Assembly (NCBI RefSeq): GCF_024347075.1
Contig: NZ_AP024900.1
Location: 1,488,001-1,552,000, forward strand
DNA from: Vibrio rarus
GTDB taxonomy: Bacteria; Pseudomonadota; Gammaproteobacteria; Enterobacterales; Vibrionaceae
DNA: 64,000 nucleotides
Direction of reading: 5' to 3'
Below are positions 54,569 through 64,000 of the stretch, piece after piece. The notes beneath the pieces were generated by a model. It saw only the letters and a list, made by a program, of their open reading frames with translations, was not told where the DNA came from and ran no database searches. A program made the translations under genes and the position numbers. How positions within the stretch are numbered: the first letter of the stretch is position 1; the number at the start of each line of letters is the position of its first letter.

Positions 54569-54826
54569 TTAAAAAAGCTCACCTTGAGTGCTGGTGTCAT
54601 TATCACTCGGCTTTGTACGACCATCAGTAGGCGCATTTTTTGCCACCTGGCGACGATAACGCTGACGGCACAAACGTATCACATGTTTTTTTTGTACGCT
54701 GGACAGTTTTTGCCATGCAAAACGCTCTTCTCGATTGCGCATGCATCCCTTGCAGTACCCTCTTTCATCGGAACTGCACACACCAATGCAGGGGCTAGGT
54801 ACATCAAAAAAGTCTAACTGCTCCAC
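54569..54826 (-). CDS. DUF1289 family protein
   Basis: An 85-aa protein with the DUF1289 signature PSPCIGVCSSDERGYCKGCMRN, four cysteines in CxxxC-x8-CxxC spacing that probably bind metal, followed by the conserved WQKLSSVQKKHVIRLCRQRY region. The C-terminal 25 residues are low-complexity. The start is GTG after AGGGGG. Family function is not known. It is the first core gene beyond the cassette array. Confidence 0.87.
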   Translation of the reverse strand: MEQLDFFDVPSPCIGVCSSDERGYCKGCMRNREERFAWQKLSSVQKKHVIRLCRQRYRRQVAKNAPTDGRTKPSDNDTSTQGELF

Positions 54827-54983
54827 CCTTCCCCCTTGGTCTGGCTACCTTGATACCCACAGTATTTATCAAAGGCGTTAAATATTCAATTGATTGCCAT
54901 GCAATCATTAACTTATTCATGACAAGTTCCCCTTGCTTTGATATACACTTAGTTGATTATTTACTAACTTGCTAGGTCATAAC

Positions 54984-55466
54984 ATGTATAAAAAACTTAC
55001 TGTCATTTCTATCGCATTACTGGTTTCAGCGTGTTCGAGTCATGGGGATCACGAGCAGAATAAACAAGCTATGTCGGCAAAAGCCGAAGGGCAAATGAGT
55101 ACCCTTGCCGTAAATGAGCAAGCACTTAAGCATCATCACTGGCAACTGACACACATAGATGGTGAGGCTATTGTTACCCAACCAAACTTTAAGGCCCCGA
55201 CCTTAGAAGTGGGTGAAAATATGACTACCAATGGCAATGCAGGGTGCAATAATTTCTTCGGCCAAGGAGAGCTTAAACAAGGCAGTTTTCGTATTGAGCA
55301 AATGGGCATGACAATGAAAATGTGCCCAGAAGAGGTCATGAGCACAGAAATGACTTACGCTAAAGCACTGTCTCTATGGAATACAGTGACGTTAACTCAG
55401 CAAAGCCTAGAGCTGAAAAGTGCCGAACATACGTTAACCTTCACTCTAAAGGACTGGGTTAACTAA
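54984..55466 (+). CDS. META-domain (HslJ-like) lipoprotein
   Basis: A 160-aa lipoprotein: signal ISIALLVSAC with lipobox LVSA-C gives a diacylated Cys. The META domain covers about residues 45-155 (HHWQLTHIDGEAIV; NGNAGCNNFFGQGEL; MGMTMKMCPEEVMSTEMTYAKAL). HslJ in E. coli is a heat-shock protein linked to novobiocin tolerance. The ATG at 54984 follows AGG; the earlier in-frame start at 54969 would spoil the signal peptide. Confidence 0.9.
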   Translation: MYKKLTVISIALLVSACSSHGDHEQNKQAMSAKAEGQMSTLAVNEQALKHHHWQLTHIDGEAIVTQPNFKAPTLEVGENMTTNGNAGCNNFFGQGELKQGSFRIEQMGMTMKMCPEEVMSTEMTYAKALSLWNTVTLTQQSLELKSAEHTLTFTLKDWVN

Positions 55467-55485
55467 GAGTTTGAGGTGTGACGAA

Positions 55486-55875
55486 TCACAAGGTTACTGT
55501 CCACAGTTCATCGTGAGTGCCGAGCACCTCAACCTCTATACCATCCACAATTGTTGCGATCTGCTCAGCTTCCAATACGTAAGGCAAAGAGACTTCCAGC
55601 CGCTTGATATGTTGCGACTTGGCAAGTTTGAGCAGTTTGAGCAAATTTTTTTCATCGCTATGCGTTGAAGAAAGCTGATCTAATGCGCTCTCCCAGAGGA
55701 TCTGCTCAGCGCTTCTTGCCTCTGTCAACTCTTGTTGCCAAAGGGTAGCAAAAATAGGGGCAATACTATAAATGACGTCGACAAAACGCCAACGATGACC
55801 TCGACTACTGACCCCTAAGAACTGGGTGTAATCAAATCGAATAATATCAGTTTGCTCTGCAGTTGCGTTCATCAT
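55486..55875 (-). CDS. hypothetical protein
   Basis: A 129-aa soluble protein (MMNATAEQTDIIRFDYTQF...) with a C-terminal beta-rich part (HIKRLEVSLPYVLEAEQIATIVDGIEVEVLG). I recognise no family. It converges on the META lipoprotein gene with a 19-base gap, and a MITE-like repeat starts 26 bases upstream. The start could also be GTG 55881 or ATG 55872; none has a strong ribosome site. Confidence 0.65.
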   Translation of the reverse strand: MMNATAEQTDIIRFDYTQFLGVSSRGHRWRFVDVIYSIAPIFATLWQQELTEARSAEQILWESALDQLSSTHSDEKNLLKLLKLAKSQHIKRLEVSLPYVLEAEQIATIVDGIEVEVLGTHDELWTVTL

Positions 55876-55900
55876 ATGCACCGATTAGATATTAAAAGTA

Positions 55901-56062
55901 ATGCCAATCACACTAAGTAAGTATTCAGAAATAGCGCAGGAAAAATGCTCAAAAACAAGGTAGAATTTTTCGATAAGTAGTTATCCTACAATCAAAAATT
56001 CTAACGCAGTTATCGAGTATTTTAACAAGCTAGAATGACCCATTATTTAGTACGATTGGTAT
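55901..56062. repeat. MITE-like repeat, full copy 3
   Basis: A 162-bp copy with ends ATGCCAATCACACTAAGTAA and TTATTTAGTACGATTGGTAT, in the same orientation as the 30.7-kb copy and nearly identical to it internally. Confidence 0.88.
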
Positions 56063-56333
56063 AATCAACTTGCTGGTATTTTAATCTCTATCATTCACCG
56101 TTATCCCCCTTATAACAACCCTGTATGCAATAACGTTCCACTACGCAGTGCTTACATGACCAAAAGGTATATATGAAACCAATTGCTAACAGTTTCATTA
56201 ACAATATCGCTACCTTATATAAAATAAAGGCTACATTGTGAAAAAAATGACATTTACATCGTTCAATTTGTAAAGGGGATACTTTACAATGCCCTACGCC
56301 AACACCCTCAGTCTCTCTCAACTAGGTTAAACA
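56063..56333 (+). promoter_or_regulatory. maeA upstream region with two inverted repeats
   Basis: No gene seen. A perfect 8-bp inverted repeat TTGTAAAG-gggata-CTTTACAA (56268-56289) lies 44 bases before maeA, and ATGAAAC / GTTTCAT (56173-56179, 56192-56198) further upstream. A TATAAAAT-like -10 candidate lies between them. Either repeat could be an operator. Confidence 0.4.
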
Positions 56334-58022
56334 ATGAAAAACGACAAAAGACCACTGTATATCCCACACGCAGGGCCCGCACTTTTAAGTACACCTCTCC
56401 TAAATAAAGGCAGCGCATTTACCGCCTCTGAACGATCACACTTTAACCTAGATGGCTTACTCCCTGAGACGACTGAAACCATCGCCGAACAAGTAGAACG
56501 TGCCTATCAACAGTATCAACATTTTGATAATGACCTAGACAGACACATCTATTTGCGCAACATTCAAGACACCAACGAAACTTTATTCTACCGTCTTGTA
56601 CAAAACCACATCTCCGAGATGATGCCGATAATCTATACCCCTACAGTGGGTGCGGCCTGTGAGAAATTCTCCAATATTTATCGTCGCGGACGCGGTTTAT
56701 TTATCTCTTACTCAAATAGAGATCGCATCGACGATTTGCTTAACAACGCCTCCACGCACAACGTAAAAGTGATTGTAGTGACCGATGGCGAACGTATTCT
56801 TGGTTTAGGCGACCAAGGCATAGGCGGCATGGGTATCCCTATTGGGAAACTGTCTCTTTATACTGCCTGTGGCGGTATCAGCCCAGCCTACACCTTACCT
56901 ATAGTGTTAGATGTGGGAACCAATAACCCGCAACGTTTGGCCGATCCTATGTATATGGGTTGGCGTCACCCCCGAATTACCGGGGCGGAATACGATGAGT
57001 TTGTTGAAGAGTTCATCCAAGCGGTTCAACGTCGCTGGCCAGAAGCACTGGTGCAATTTGAAGACTTTGCACAAAAGAATGCCATGCCTCTTTTACAAAG
57101 ATATAAAAACCGCATCTGCTGTTTTAATGATGATATCCAAGGAACGGCTGCAGTCACCGTTGGCTCACTTATGGCGGCTTGTTACGCTGCGGGCAGTAAG
57201 TTATCAGAACAGCGCGTCACCTTTGTTGGTGCCGGTTCTGCAGGTTGTGGGATTGCCGAAGCTATCGTTGCACAAATGCAGGCGGAAGGCCTAGCTGAAG
57301 ATGAAGCACGCGCTCGCATCTATATGGTGGATCGCTGGGGTCTATTACAACAAGGAATGCAAAACTTGTTGGACTTCCAAAAACCGTTAGCGCAACACGC
57401 ACACAATCTTGAAGATTGGCCAGCACAAGGGCAAGACTACGCCTTACTCGATGTAATGGAAAATGCCAAACCGACAGTGATGATCGGCGTCTCTGGGGCT
57501 CCTGGTATTTTTAGCCAGCAAGTTATCGAAACCATGCATAAGCATTGCCCACGCCCTATTATCTTCCCGTTGTCTAACCCTACCAGTCGCGTAGAAGCCG
57601 TGCCAAAAGATATTTTGCAATGGACGCAAGGCCAAGCATTAGTTGCTACAGGCAGTCCATTTGACCCTGTGATGATGAATGGCAAACAAATAGACATTGC
57701 CCAATGCAACAACAGCTACATTTTCCCTGGTATTGGTCTGGGTGTATTGGCGGTTTCCGCTTCACGTATTACCGATCAAATGTTAATGGAGTCCAGTCGC
57801 GCTCTTGCACAATGCTCCCCATTAGGGATGAATGGCAAAGGGGCATTACTGCCACCTTTGGAAGAAATTCATTCCGTATCAAAGAAAATTGCTTTTGCTG
57901 TGGCTAAGCAAGCGATAAAACAAGGCGTCGCCTTAGAGATTACCGATCAAGCCATTAAAGAGGCTATCGACAATCACTTTTGGCAACCTGTTTATCGTCG
58001 CTATAAGCGTACCGCTTTTTAG
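56334..58022 (+). CDS. maeA: NAD-dependent malic enzyme
   Basis: A 562-aa malic enzyme that decarboxylates malate to pyruvate with reduction of NAD+. Visible blocks: [45 protein letters not shown], metal/substrate region [20 protein letters not shown], and the Rossmann motif [15 protein letters not shown]. Length is that of E. coli MaeA (565). Its TAG stop shares a G with the GTG start of the next gene. Confidence 0.96.
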   Translation: MKNDKRPLYIPHAGPALLSTPLLNKGSAFTASERSHFNLDGLLPETTETIAEQVERAYQQYQHFDNDLDRHIYLRNIQDTNETLFYRLVQNHISEMMPIIYTPTVGAACEKFSNIYRRGRGLFISYSNRDRIDDLLNNASTHNVKVIVVTDGERILGLGDQGIGGMGIPIGKLSLYTACGGISPAYTLPIVLDVGTNNPQRLADPMYMGWRHPRITGAEYDEFVEEFIQAVQRRWPEALVQFEDFAQKNAMPLLQRYKNRICCFNDDIQGTAAVTVGSLMAACYAAGSKLSEQRVTFVGAGSAGCGIAEAIVAQMQAEGLAEDEARARIYMVDRWGLLQQGMQNLLDFQKPLAQHAHNLEDWPAQGQDYALLDVMENAKPTVMIGVSGAPGIFSQQVIETMHKHCPRPIIFPLSNPTSRVEAVPKDILQWTQGQALVATGSPFDPVMMNGKQIDIAQCNNSYIFPGIGLGVLAVSASRITDQMLMESSRALAQCSPLGMNGKGALLPPLEEIHSVSKKIAFAVAKQAIKQGVALEITDQAIKEAIDNHFWQPVYRRYKRTAF

Positions 58023-58813
58023 TGAAGCATTCTGTTTGCTCGAAATTGCGCCAATATTGGACCCAAACTTCATTTTGGCGCAAACTGTTGCGCCTCATTC
58101 AAATCTTTGTATTGCTCATTAGCGGTATCATTCTCTCTTTGATATTGACTTTATCCAGTGTGGATTTTTGGATGAGCTATCAAGCACAAGGGCGAATTTA
58201 CCAAGATGTTGAGTCAACACCGACCCGCGACATTGCGGTTATTTTGGGCACGAGTAAGTATATAGGGCGCACGCGCAACCCATATTATACGTACCGTATA
58301 GATGCGGCTATCGAACTGTATAAACAGCATAAAGTCCGTGGCTTTTTATTAAGTGGGGATAACGCGCACCGCTCCTATAATGAACCGTGGACGATGAAGC
58401 GCGATTTACTGGCAGCGGGGATCCCAGAAGAGCTGATCTTCCTCGATTACGCAGGATTTCGCACCTTAGACTCCATCGTCAGAGCAAAGCAAATTTTTAA
58501 TCTGGATGACTTTACTATCGTCACTCAAACCTTCCATTGTGATCGCGCCTTGTTCATTGCTAATTACTACCAAGCCGATGCCACCTGCTTAGGGGTGCCT
58601 TCACCTACCCCCCGTTCTTGGTTTAACGTTCGACTCAGAGAGGTGTTTGCCCGCATTAAAGCCATGTTAGATTTGTATATCATGAACACCCAACCCAAGT
58701 TTCTTGGCCCACAACAACCTATTTTACAGATGTTGCCTGTTTATGATTACGGCCCAATAATGCCTCGATTTATTCCAAACAACCTTCAAAATCAACACCA
58801 TGAACCCAAGTAA
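58022..58813 (+). CDS. sanA: SanA/YdcF family inner-membrane protein (DUF218)
   Basis: A 263-aa protein with one N-terminal membrane helix (LIQIFVLLISGIILSLILTLSSV) and a periplasmic DUF218 domain: DIAVILGTSKYIGRTRNPYYTYRIDAAIELY, GFLLSGDNAHRSYNEPWTMKRDLL and YAGFRTLDSIVRAKQIF. E. coli SanA affects vancomycin exclusion at high temperature and envelope barrier function. The GTG start overlaps the maeA stop by one base (TAGTG), so it depends on coupled translation. Confidence 0.92.
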   Translation: MKHSVCSKLRQYWTQTSFWRKLLRLIQIFVLLISGIILSLILTLSSVDFWMSYQAQGRIYQDVESTPTRDIAVILGTSKYIGRTRNPYYTYRIDAAIELYKQHKVRGFLLSGDNAHRSYNEPWTMKRDLLAAGIPEELIFLDYAGFRTLDSIVRAKQIFNLDDFTIVTQTFHCDRALFIANYYQADATCLGVPSPTPRSWFNVRLREVFARIKAMLDLYIMNTQPKFLGPQQPILQMLPVYDYGPIMPRFIPNNLQNQHHEPK

Positions 58814-58896
58814 ACAAACAAATATGTGCTCTATGCTTGAGTTTTTCCGTTTCGAACCAATATACCGTTAAGCACCATCTTCTATTCAACGCCTGA

Positions 58897-59895
<999 letters not shown>

Positions 59896-60003
59896 AGCAC
59901 ATTTTACCCTCTCATATTGAAATCTTATCGTCCGCAGCCTACATCTGTGGACGTTTTTCGATATACTCTCTAGATCTAAACTATTCTCATTTAAATCATA
60001 CTC

Positions 60004-61776
60004 ATGGATAAGAAAACCCAAAGCGAATTAAGCCGATGGCTTAAACAGCAAAGTAAACTGGCAAAACGATGGCTGACACTCACTGTGGTCGCTGGCATTG
60101 CTTCGGCAGTGGTGCTTATCATTCAAGCCTCGCTGATTGCGCAAATTTTGCATAGCTTGATCATTGAGCACACCGATAAATCTGCATTAATCCCTTACTT
60201 TATTGGCTTAGCCGTGAGTGTGGCATTACGCAGTTTACTGGCTTGGGGACGAGAAATTGCTGGGTATCGCAGCGGTGAGCAAATTCGCGTTTATATTCGG
60301 GGTTTAATTATTGATAAGATGCAACGCCTTGGGCCTGCACATATCAAAGGCAAAACGGCGGGCGCTTGGGGAACCCTGCTCATAGAACAGGTGGAGGAAA
60401 TGCAAGACTTCTTCGCCAAATACCTGCCACAAATGGCCCTCTCCGCCTTAGTTCCATTGATGATTTTAGTGGTGGTTTTTCCATTAAACTGGATCAGTGG
60501 CTTAATATTCTTACTCACAGCCCCTTTAATTCCATTTTTTATGGCATTAGTTGGCAAGCGTGCAGCCGATGCTAACCGCAAAAACTTCAAGGCGTTGCAA
60601 CGTCTATCAGGCCATTTTTACGACCGATTGCAAGCCATGACAACCATTCGTCTGTTCGATAGAACCCGTGATGAAAAAGAGCAATTGCATGCCGCCTCCG
60701 AGGTCTTTAGAGAACGCACTATGAGCGTACTAAAAATTGCATTCCTTTCTTCTGCGGTACTTGAGTTTTTCACCTCTATCTCAATTGCATTAACCGCGGT
60801 GTATTTTGGCTTTACCTTTATTGGAGAGCTAAACTTTGGTCACTATGGATCAACTGTCACTTTATTTACTGGTTTGTTTATCTTAATTTTGGCCCCTGAA
60901 TTCTATCAACCGCTGAGGGATTTAGGCACCTATTATCATGCTAAACAACAAGCCATAGGGGCGGCGGAAAGTATTGTGGACTTTCTTAATGTCGAAGAAA
61001 GTGAACACACAACTGACCGTCAAGTCATCACTAAAAAGAGCCATTGCGTTATACAAGCCACAGACCTTGTAGTGACCAGTACCGAAGGAAAAGTATTGGT
61101 GGGCCCTATCAGCTTTACCTTACAAAATAACCAGAAAACCGCCCTTGTCGGTCCCAGTGGTGCGGGTAAAACCTCTTTAGTCAATGCATTGCTAGGGTTT
61201 CTTCCCTATCAAGGGAGTTTAACCGTCAATGGCGTTGAACTCGCTAAAGCCGATCTTGATAGTTATCACTCTATGGTGAGTTGGGTTGGACAAAACCCCT
61301 TGTTGGTGCATGGCACCATTGCCGATAACTTGAATTTGGCAAATAAACCAGTGACAGAGCAGCAATTGCTGGATAAAACCAAACAGGCACACGCCGATGA
61401 ATTTATTCAAAAGCTTGGCTTAGACCATCAAATATCCGATCGCTCAGGAGGCCTGTCTGTGGGTCAAGCACAACGTATCGCACTCGCCCGTGCCCTGCTG
61501 CAAGAGGGGCAATTTTGGTTACTTGATGAACCCACCGCCAGCCTTGATGCTCGCAGTGAATCGTTAATTAATCAAAGTCTACACAGTGCATTAACGGGCA
61601 AAACAGCCCTTATGGTGACCCATCAATTGAAACATTTGCAGGAAATGGACCAGATATTAGTTCTGGAAAATGGCCAACTGACTCAACAAGGACACTTTGC
61701 TGACTTGCAACACCAAGGGACATTCAAGGCCATGTTACATCAGCAACACTCTTTAGGAGGCGATATCGATGCGTGA
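60004..61776 (+). CDS. cydD: heterodimeric ABC exporter subunit CydD
   Basis: A 590-aa half-transporter: six membrane helices (about residues 20-310) and an ATPase domain with Walker A GPSGAGKTS, Walker B FWLLDEPTASLD. The signature is GGLSVGQAQRIALARAL, with V replacing the second residue of LSGGQ. With CydC it exports cysteine/glutathione to the periplasm (or handles haem) and is needed for cytochrome bd assembly. It overlaps cydC by 8 bases. Confidence 0.95.
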   Translation: MDKKTQSELSRWLKQQSKLAKRWLTLTVVAGIASAVVLIIQASLIAQILHSLIIEHTDKSALIPYFIGLAVSVALRSLLAWGREIAGYRSGEQIRVYIRGLIIDKMQRLGPAHIKGKTAGAWGTLLIEQVEEMQDFFAKYLPQMALSALVPLMILVVVFPLNWISGLIFLLTAPLIPFFMALVGKRAADANRKNFKALQRLSGHFYDRLQAMTTIRLFDRTRDEKEQLHAASEVFRERTMSVLKIAFLSSAVLEFFTSISIALTAVYFGFTFIGELNFGHYGSTVTLFTGLFILILAPEFYQPLRDLGTYYHAKQQAIGAAESIVDFLNVEESEHTTDRQVITKKSHCVIQATDLVVTSTEGKVLVGPISFTLQNNQKTALVGPSGAGKTSLVNALLGFLPYQGSLTVNGVELAKADLDSYHSMVSWVGQNPLLVHGTIADNLNLANKPVTEQQLLDKTKQAHADEFIQKLGLDHQISDRSGGLSVGQAQRIALARALLQEGQFWLLDEPTASLDARSESLINQSLHSALTGKTALMVTHQLKHLQEMDQILVLENGQLTQQGHFADLQHQGTFKAMLHQQHSLGGDIDA

Positions 61777-63508
61777 GTTACTCCCCTATCTCAAATTGTA
61801 TAAAAAGCACTGGTTTGGTCTCTCTCTTGGCATGATCTTAGGCTTTTTAACGCTATTTGCCTCCATCGGTTTACTTACGCTGTCCGGGTGGTTTTTATCC
61901 GCGGCCGCGGTTGCTGGCCTGACTATTGCTCGAGAAACATTTAACTATATGTTGCCCGGTGGCGGCGTGCGTGGCTTAGCCATGGGACGTACTGCGGGAC
62001 GTTGGGGAGAGCGTGTCGTATCACATAATGCGACGTTTAAACTTCTCACTGATCTACGAGTCTACTTTTATGAAAAGCTGACCCCGCTTATTCCGGGTCG
62101 AGTGGGTGTATTAAGAGATGCGGATCTGCTCAACCGCTTAGTCGCTGACGTATCGGCGATGGACCATGTGTATCTACGCCTCATTAGTCCCGTTATTTTA
62201 AGTGTATTAGGCATCACTTGCCTAAGTGCCTTTTTAATGTGGTTTGATTACGATATCGGCCTCACCTTAGGGGCAATTTTAATGGCGCTGGTGATTATTT
62301 GGCCTGTGCTTTTCTATAAACTGGGCAAAGGCAACGGGCAACGACTCACGCAAAACCGTGCCGATTTACGCATTTACGCTCTAGATTGGATTGAAGGTCA
62401 TAGCGAATTATTGTTATTTGGTGCAGAAAAACGCTATCGTCAAAAAATAGACCAAGCGCAAATGGCACTCATGACTAACCAAGCCATTAACGCCCATATT
62501 ACCGGTCTTGCCAATGCACTACTGTTACTGGCAAACGGCTTCACTCTTATTCTTATTCTTTGGTTATCGGCAGATGGTATTGGTGCATCAGGCCCTAGCC
62601 CATTAATTGCTTTAGTGGTTTTTGCCGCTCTAGCCAGTGTTGAGTTGCTGATGCCCATCGCAGGCGCTTTCCAATACTTAGGCCAAACATTAGCCTCAGC
62701 GCGACGTCTTAATGAAGTGATAGGCGCAGAAGCGGACGTGCAATTTCCCGCGCACACCCACAGCCCTGTTTTTGCCAATAATCAAGGGTGTGACATTCAA
62801 TTTCAAGAGGTTTCCTTCGCCTATAGTGCTGACAATAATGCCCCTTTAGCCGTTGATAATATGACCTTGAACATAGCCCGTCGTAGCAAAGTGGCCATTT
62901 TAGGTAAAACAGGCAGTGGTAAATCCACCTTATTGCAATTACTCACTCGCTATTGGGATGTACAACAGGGACAAATCTCTATTGCCGGTCAACCACTGAA
63001 CACTTTTTGTGAAACAGAACTGCGCCAGCTTATTTCTGTAGTCAGTCAACGGGTGGACATTCTTAACGGAACCTTACGCGACAACTTACTCATTGCCAAA
63101 CCCAATGCCGATGATAGTGAGTTAGCTGCAACCCTCGTCAATGTTGGTCTAGGGGAGTTAATGAATGAGCAAGGGCTTAACCAATGGCTAGGTGATGGTG
63201 GTCGTCAATTGTCAGGTGGTGAAAAGCGCCGCATAGGCATTGCAAGAGGGGTGTTACACAATGCACCTATCCTGCTCCTTGATGAGCCCACTGAAGGATT
63301 AGATCGTTCCACTGAGTCACAGATAATGGCACTATTGGAGCAACACTATCAAAATAAAACCGTGATTTTTGTTACTCACCGCTTAGTTGGATTAGCACAC
63401 ATGGACAACATTGTGGTACTTGAGCAAGGGAAGTTAGTTGAGCAAGGACAACACTCAGCGCTACTCAAGCAACAAGGTCGCTATTACCAATTGCATCAAT
63501 CTTTATAA
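61769..63508 (+). CDS. cydC: heterodimeric ABC exporter subunit CydC
   Basis: A 579-aa half-transporter with six membrane helices (the GLTIARETFNYMLPGGGVRGLAMGRTAGRW segment is typical of CydC) and an ATPase domain: Walker A GKTGSGKST, signature LSGGEKRRIGIARGVL, Walker B ILLLDEPTEGLD. It partners CydD in cytochrome bd maturation. The start lies within the last codons of cydD, and a terminator follows the stop. Confidence 0.95.
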   Translation: MRELLPYLKLYKKHWFGLSLGMILGFLTLFASIGLLTLSGWFLSAAAVAGLTIARETFNYMLPGGGVRGLAMGRTAGRWGERVVSHNATFKLLTDLRVYFYEKLTPLIPGRVGVLRDADLLNRLVADVSAMDHVYLRLISPVILSVLGITCLSAFLMWFDYDIGLTLGAILMALVIIWPVLFYKLGKGNGQRLTQNRADLRIYALDWIEGHSELLLFGAEKRYRQKIDQAQMALMTNQAINAHITGLANALLLLANGFTLILILWLSADGIGASGPSPLIALVVFAALASVELLMPIAGAFQYLGQTLASARRLNEVIGAEADVQFPAHTHSPVFANNQGCDIQFQEVSFAYSADNNAPLAVDNMTLNIARRSKVAILGKTGSGKSTLLQLLTRYWDVQQGQISIAGQPLNTFCETELRQLISVVSQRVDILNGTLRDNLLIAKPNADDSELAATLVNVGLGELMNEQGLNQWLGDGGRQLSGGEKRRIGIARGVLHNAPILLLDEPTEGLDRSTESQIMALLEQHYQNKTVIFVTHRLVGLAHMDNIVVLEQGKLVEQGQHSALLKQQGRYYQLHQSL

Positions 63509-63520
63509 TCTCGTCATTTT

Positions 63521-63554
63521 AAGCCCCTGCAGGTATCCCATGCAGGGGCTTTTT
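63521..63554. terminator. terminator between cydC and the alcohol dehydrogenase gene
   Basis: Stem AAGCCCCTGCA / TGCAGGGGCTT with a nine-base loop and TTTTT on the plus strand, 13 bases after cydC. It lies between convergent genes and may act on both. Confidence 0.9.
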
Positions 63555-63572
63555 ATACCAACATCTCTTTGC

Positions 63573-64000
63573 TTACGAATGTGATTGGTCTGAAAAGCCC
63601 TCTAGGACCAATTTACCCCGGGCTTTTTGCGACTCTAGTAAAGCATGAGCACGCTTCAAATTGGTGGCATTAATGGCCCCGACCACCTCGCCTAATGTCG
63701 TTTGAATTTGTCCTGCATCAATCATCGACGCCACTTCCTGTAATATAAGGTGCTGCGCTTGCATATCTTCGGTTTCAAACATGGAGCGAGTATACATAAA
63801 CTCCCAATGCAAAGAGATGCTTTTGGCTTTTAAGGCGCGTATATCAAACGAGCTAGGATCATCAATTAATCCAAACTGCCCTTGTGGCTTAATGAGTTTC
63901 ATCACCTCTGGCATGTGTTGCTCGGTGTTATTCAAACTCACCACATAATCAATACAATCACACATGCCCAGTTGCTCACTCATACTGGCGTGATGGTCAA
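63573..64000 (-). CDS. zinc-type alcohol dehydrogenase family protein, C-terminal part (cut by window edge)
   Basis: The frame is open to the window edge, giving about 142 C-terminal residues of a medium-chain dehydrogenase/reductase. Visible: DHHASMSEQLGMCDCIDYVVSLNNTE, PEVMKLIKPQGQFGLIDDP and the ending TNLKRAHALLESQKARGKLVLEGF, typical of the zinc-binding alcohol dehydrogenase/quinone oxidoreductase subgroup. The catalytic domain lies outside the window, so substrate and zinc binding cannot be judged. Confidence 0.87.
   Translation of the reverse strand, partial: DHHASMSEQLGMCDCIDYVVSLNNTEQHMPEVMKLIKPQGQFGLIDDPSSFDIRALKAKSISLHWEFMYTRSMFETEDMQAQHLILQEVASMIDAGQIQTTLGEVVGAINATNLKRAHALLESQKARGKLVLEGFSDQSHS

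Noticed and set aside
54451..54636. 61-aa minus-strand ORF
   Set aside because: Overlaps the DUF1289 gene in another frame and the repeated terminator fragment; composition looks random.
56091..56321. 76-aa minus-strand ORF upstream of maeA
   Set aside because: Covers the probable maeA promoter antisense, Cys/His-rich low plausibility, no ribosome site.

Overview
The window looks like a chromosomal segment of a Vibrio or close relative (Vibrionaceae). The evidence is gene orders shared with Escherichia coli (gyrA/ubiG/nrdA-nrdB-yfaE, ldtD-mepK-gloC, bcr-rsuA/radD/rplY, trxB-cydD-cydC), Vibrio-type families (MshA-like pilin, PsrA-FadE, DUF2913, DUF3943) and, most tellingly, VCR-like integron attC sites. 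No rRNA, tRNA, CRISPR array, prophage or intact insertion sequence was seen.

Layout. 0-9 kb: ycjX-ycjF (stress-linked GTPase-like/membrane pair), class I fumarase, pabB (folate), nudL, asnS, aspartate aminotransferase. 9-18 kb: a small outer-membrane barrel, a cNMP/CBS/nucleotidyltransferase protein paired with a DEDDh exonuclease, YqfB amidohydrolase, a BCCT osmolyte transporter and a DctPQM-type TRAP transporter. 18-31 kb: an orphan MshA-like pilin, gloC-mepK-ldtD (detoxification and peptidoglycan), ribA, gyrA, ubiG, and the class Ia ribonucleotide reductase cluster nrdA-nrdB-yfaE with DnaA and NrdR sites upstream. 31-43.6 kb: a small unknown protein, a CinA-like protein, a DUF3943 protein, fadE with its regulator psrA, an unassigned rho-independent terminator that may end a small RNA, nhaA, and an ABC exporter operon (ATPase, FtsX-like permease, CrtC/AttH-like lipocalin). 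43.7-50.3 kb: an SDR-DUF2867 protein, DUF2913, Bcr-type MFS exporter, rsuA, radD, rplY with a structured leader.

50.4-54.3 kb is the accessory region: an orphan integron cassette array (no integrase in the window) inserted just after the rplY terminator. Five VCR-like attC sites, all read on the minus strand, separate cassettes for an unknown 70-aa protein, a PF06042-type nucleotidyltransferase, a three-helix membrane protein whose 3' end carries overlapping proline-rich small ORFs, two Phd/ParE-RelE toxin-antitoxin modules in opposite orientations, and an unknown 65-aa protein. A 23-base piece of the rplY terminator is repeated at the far side of the array.

54.5-64 kb returns to core genes: DUF1289, a META-domain lipoprotein, an unknown protein, maeA-sanA, trxB, cydDC (cytochrome bd assembly) and the 3' part of a zinc-type alcohol dehydrogenase. 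A dispersed MITE-like repeat of about 162-166 bp, with ends starting ATACCAATC, occurs in three full copies (22.4, 30.7, 55.9 kb), two half copies (38.9 and 39.0 kb), and possibly one 46-base derivative (26.4 kb).
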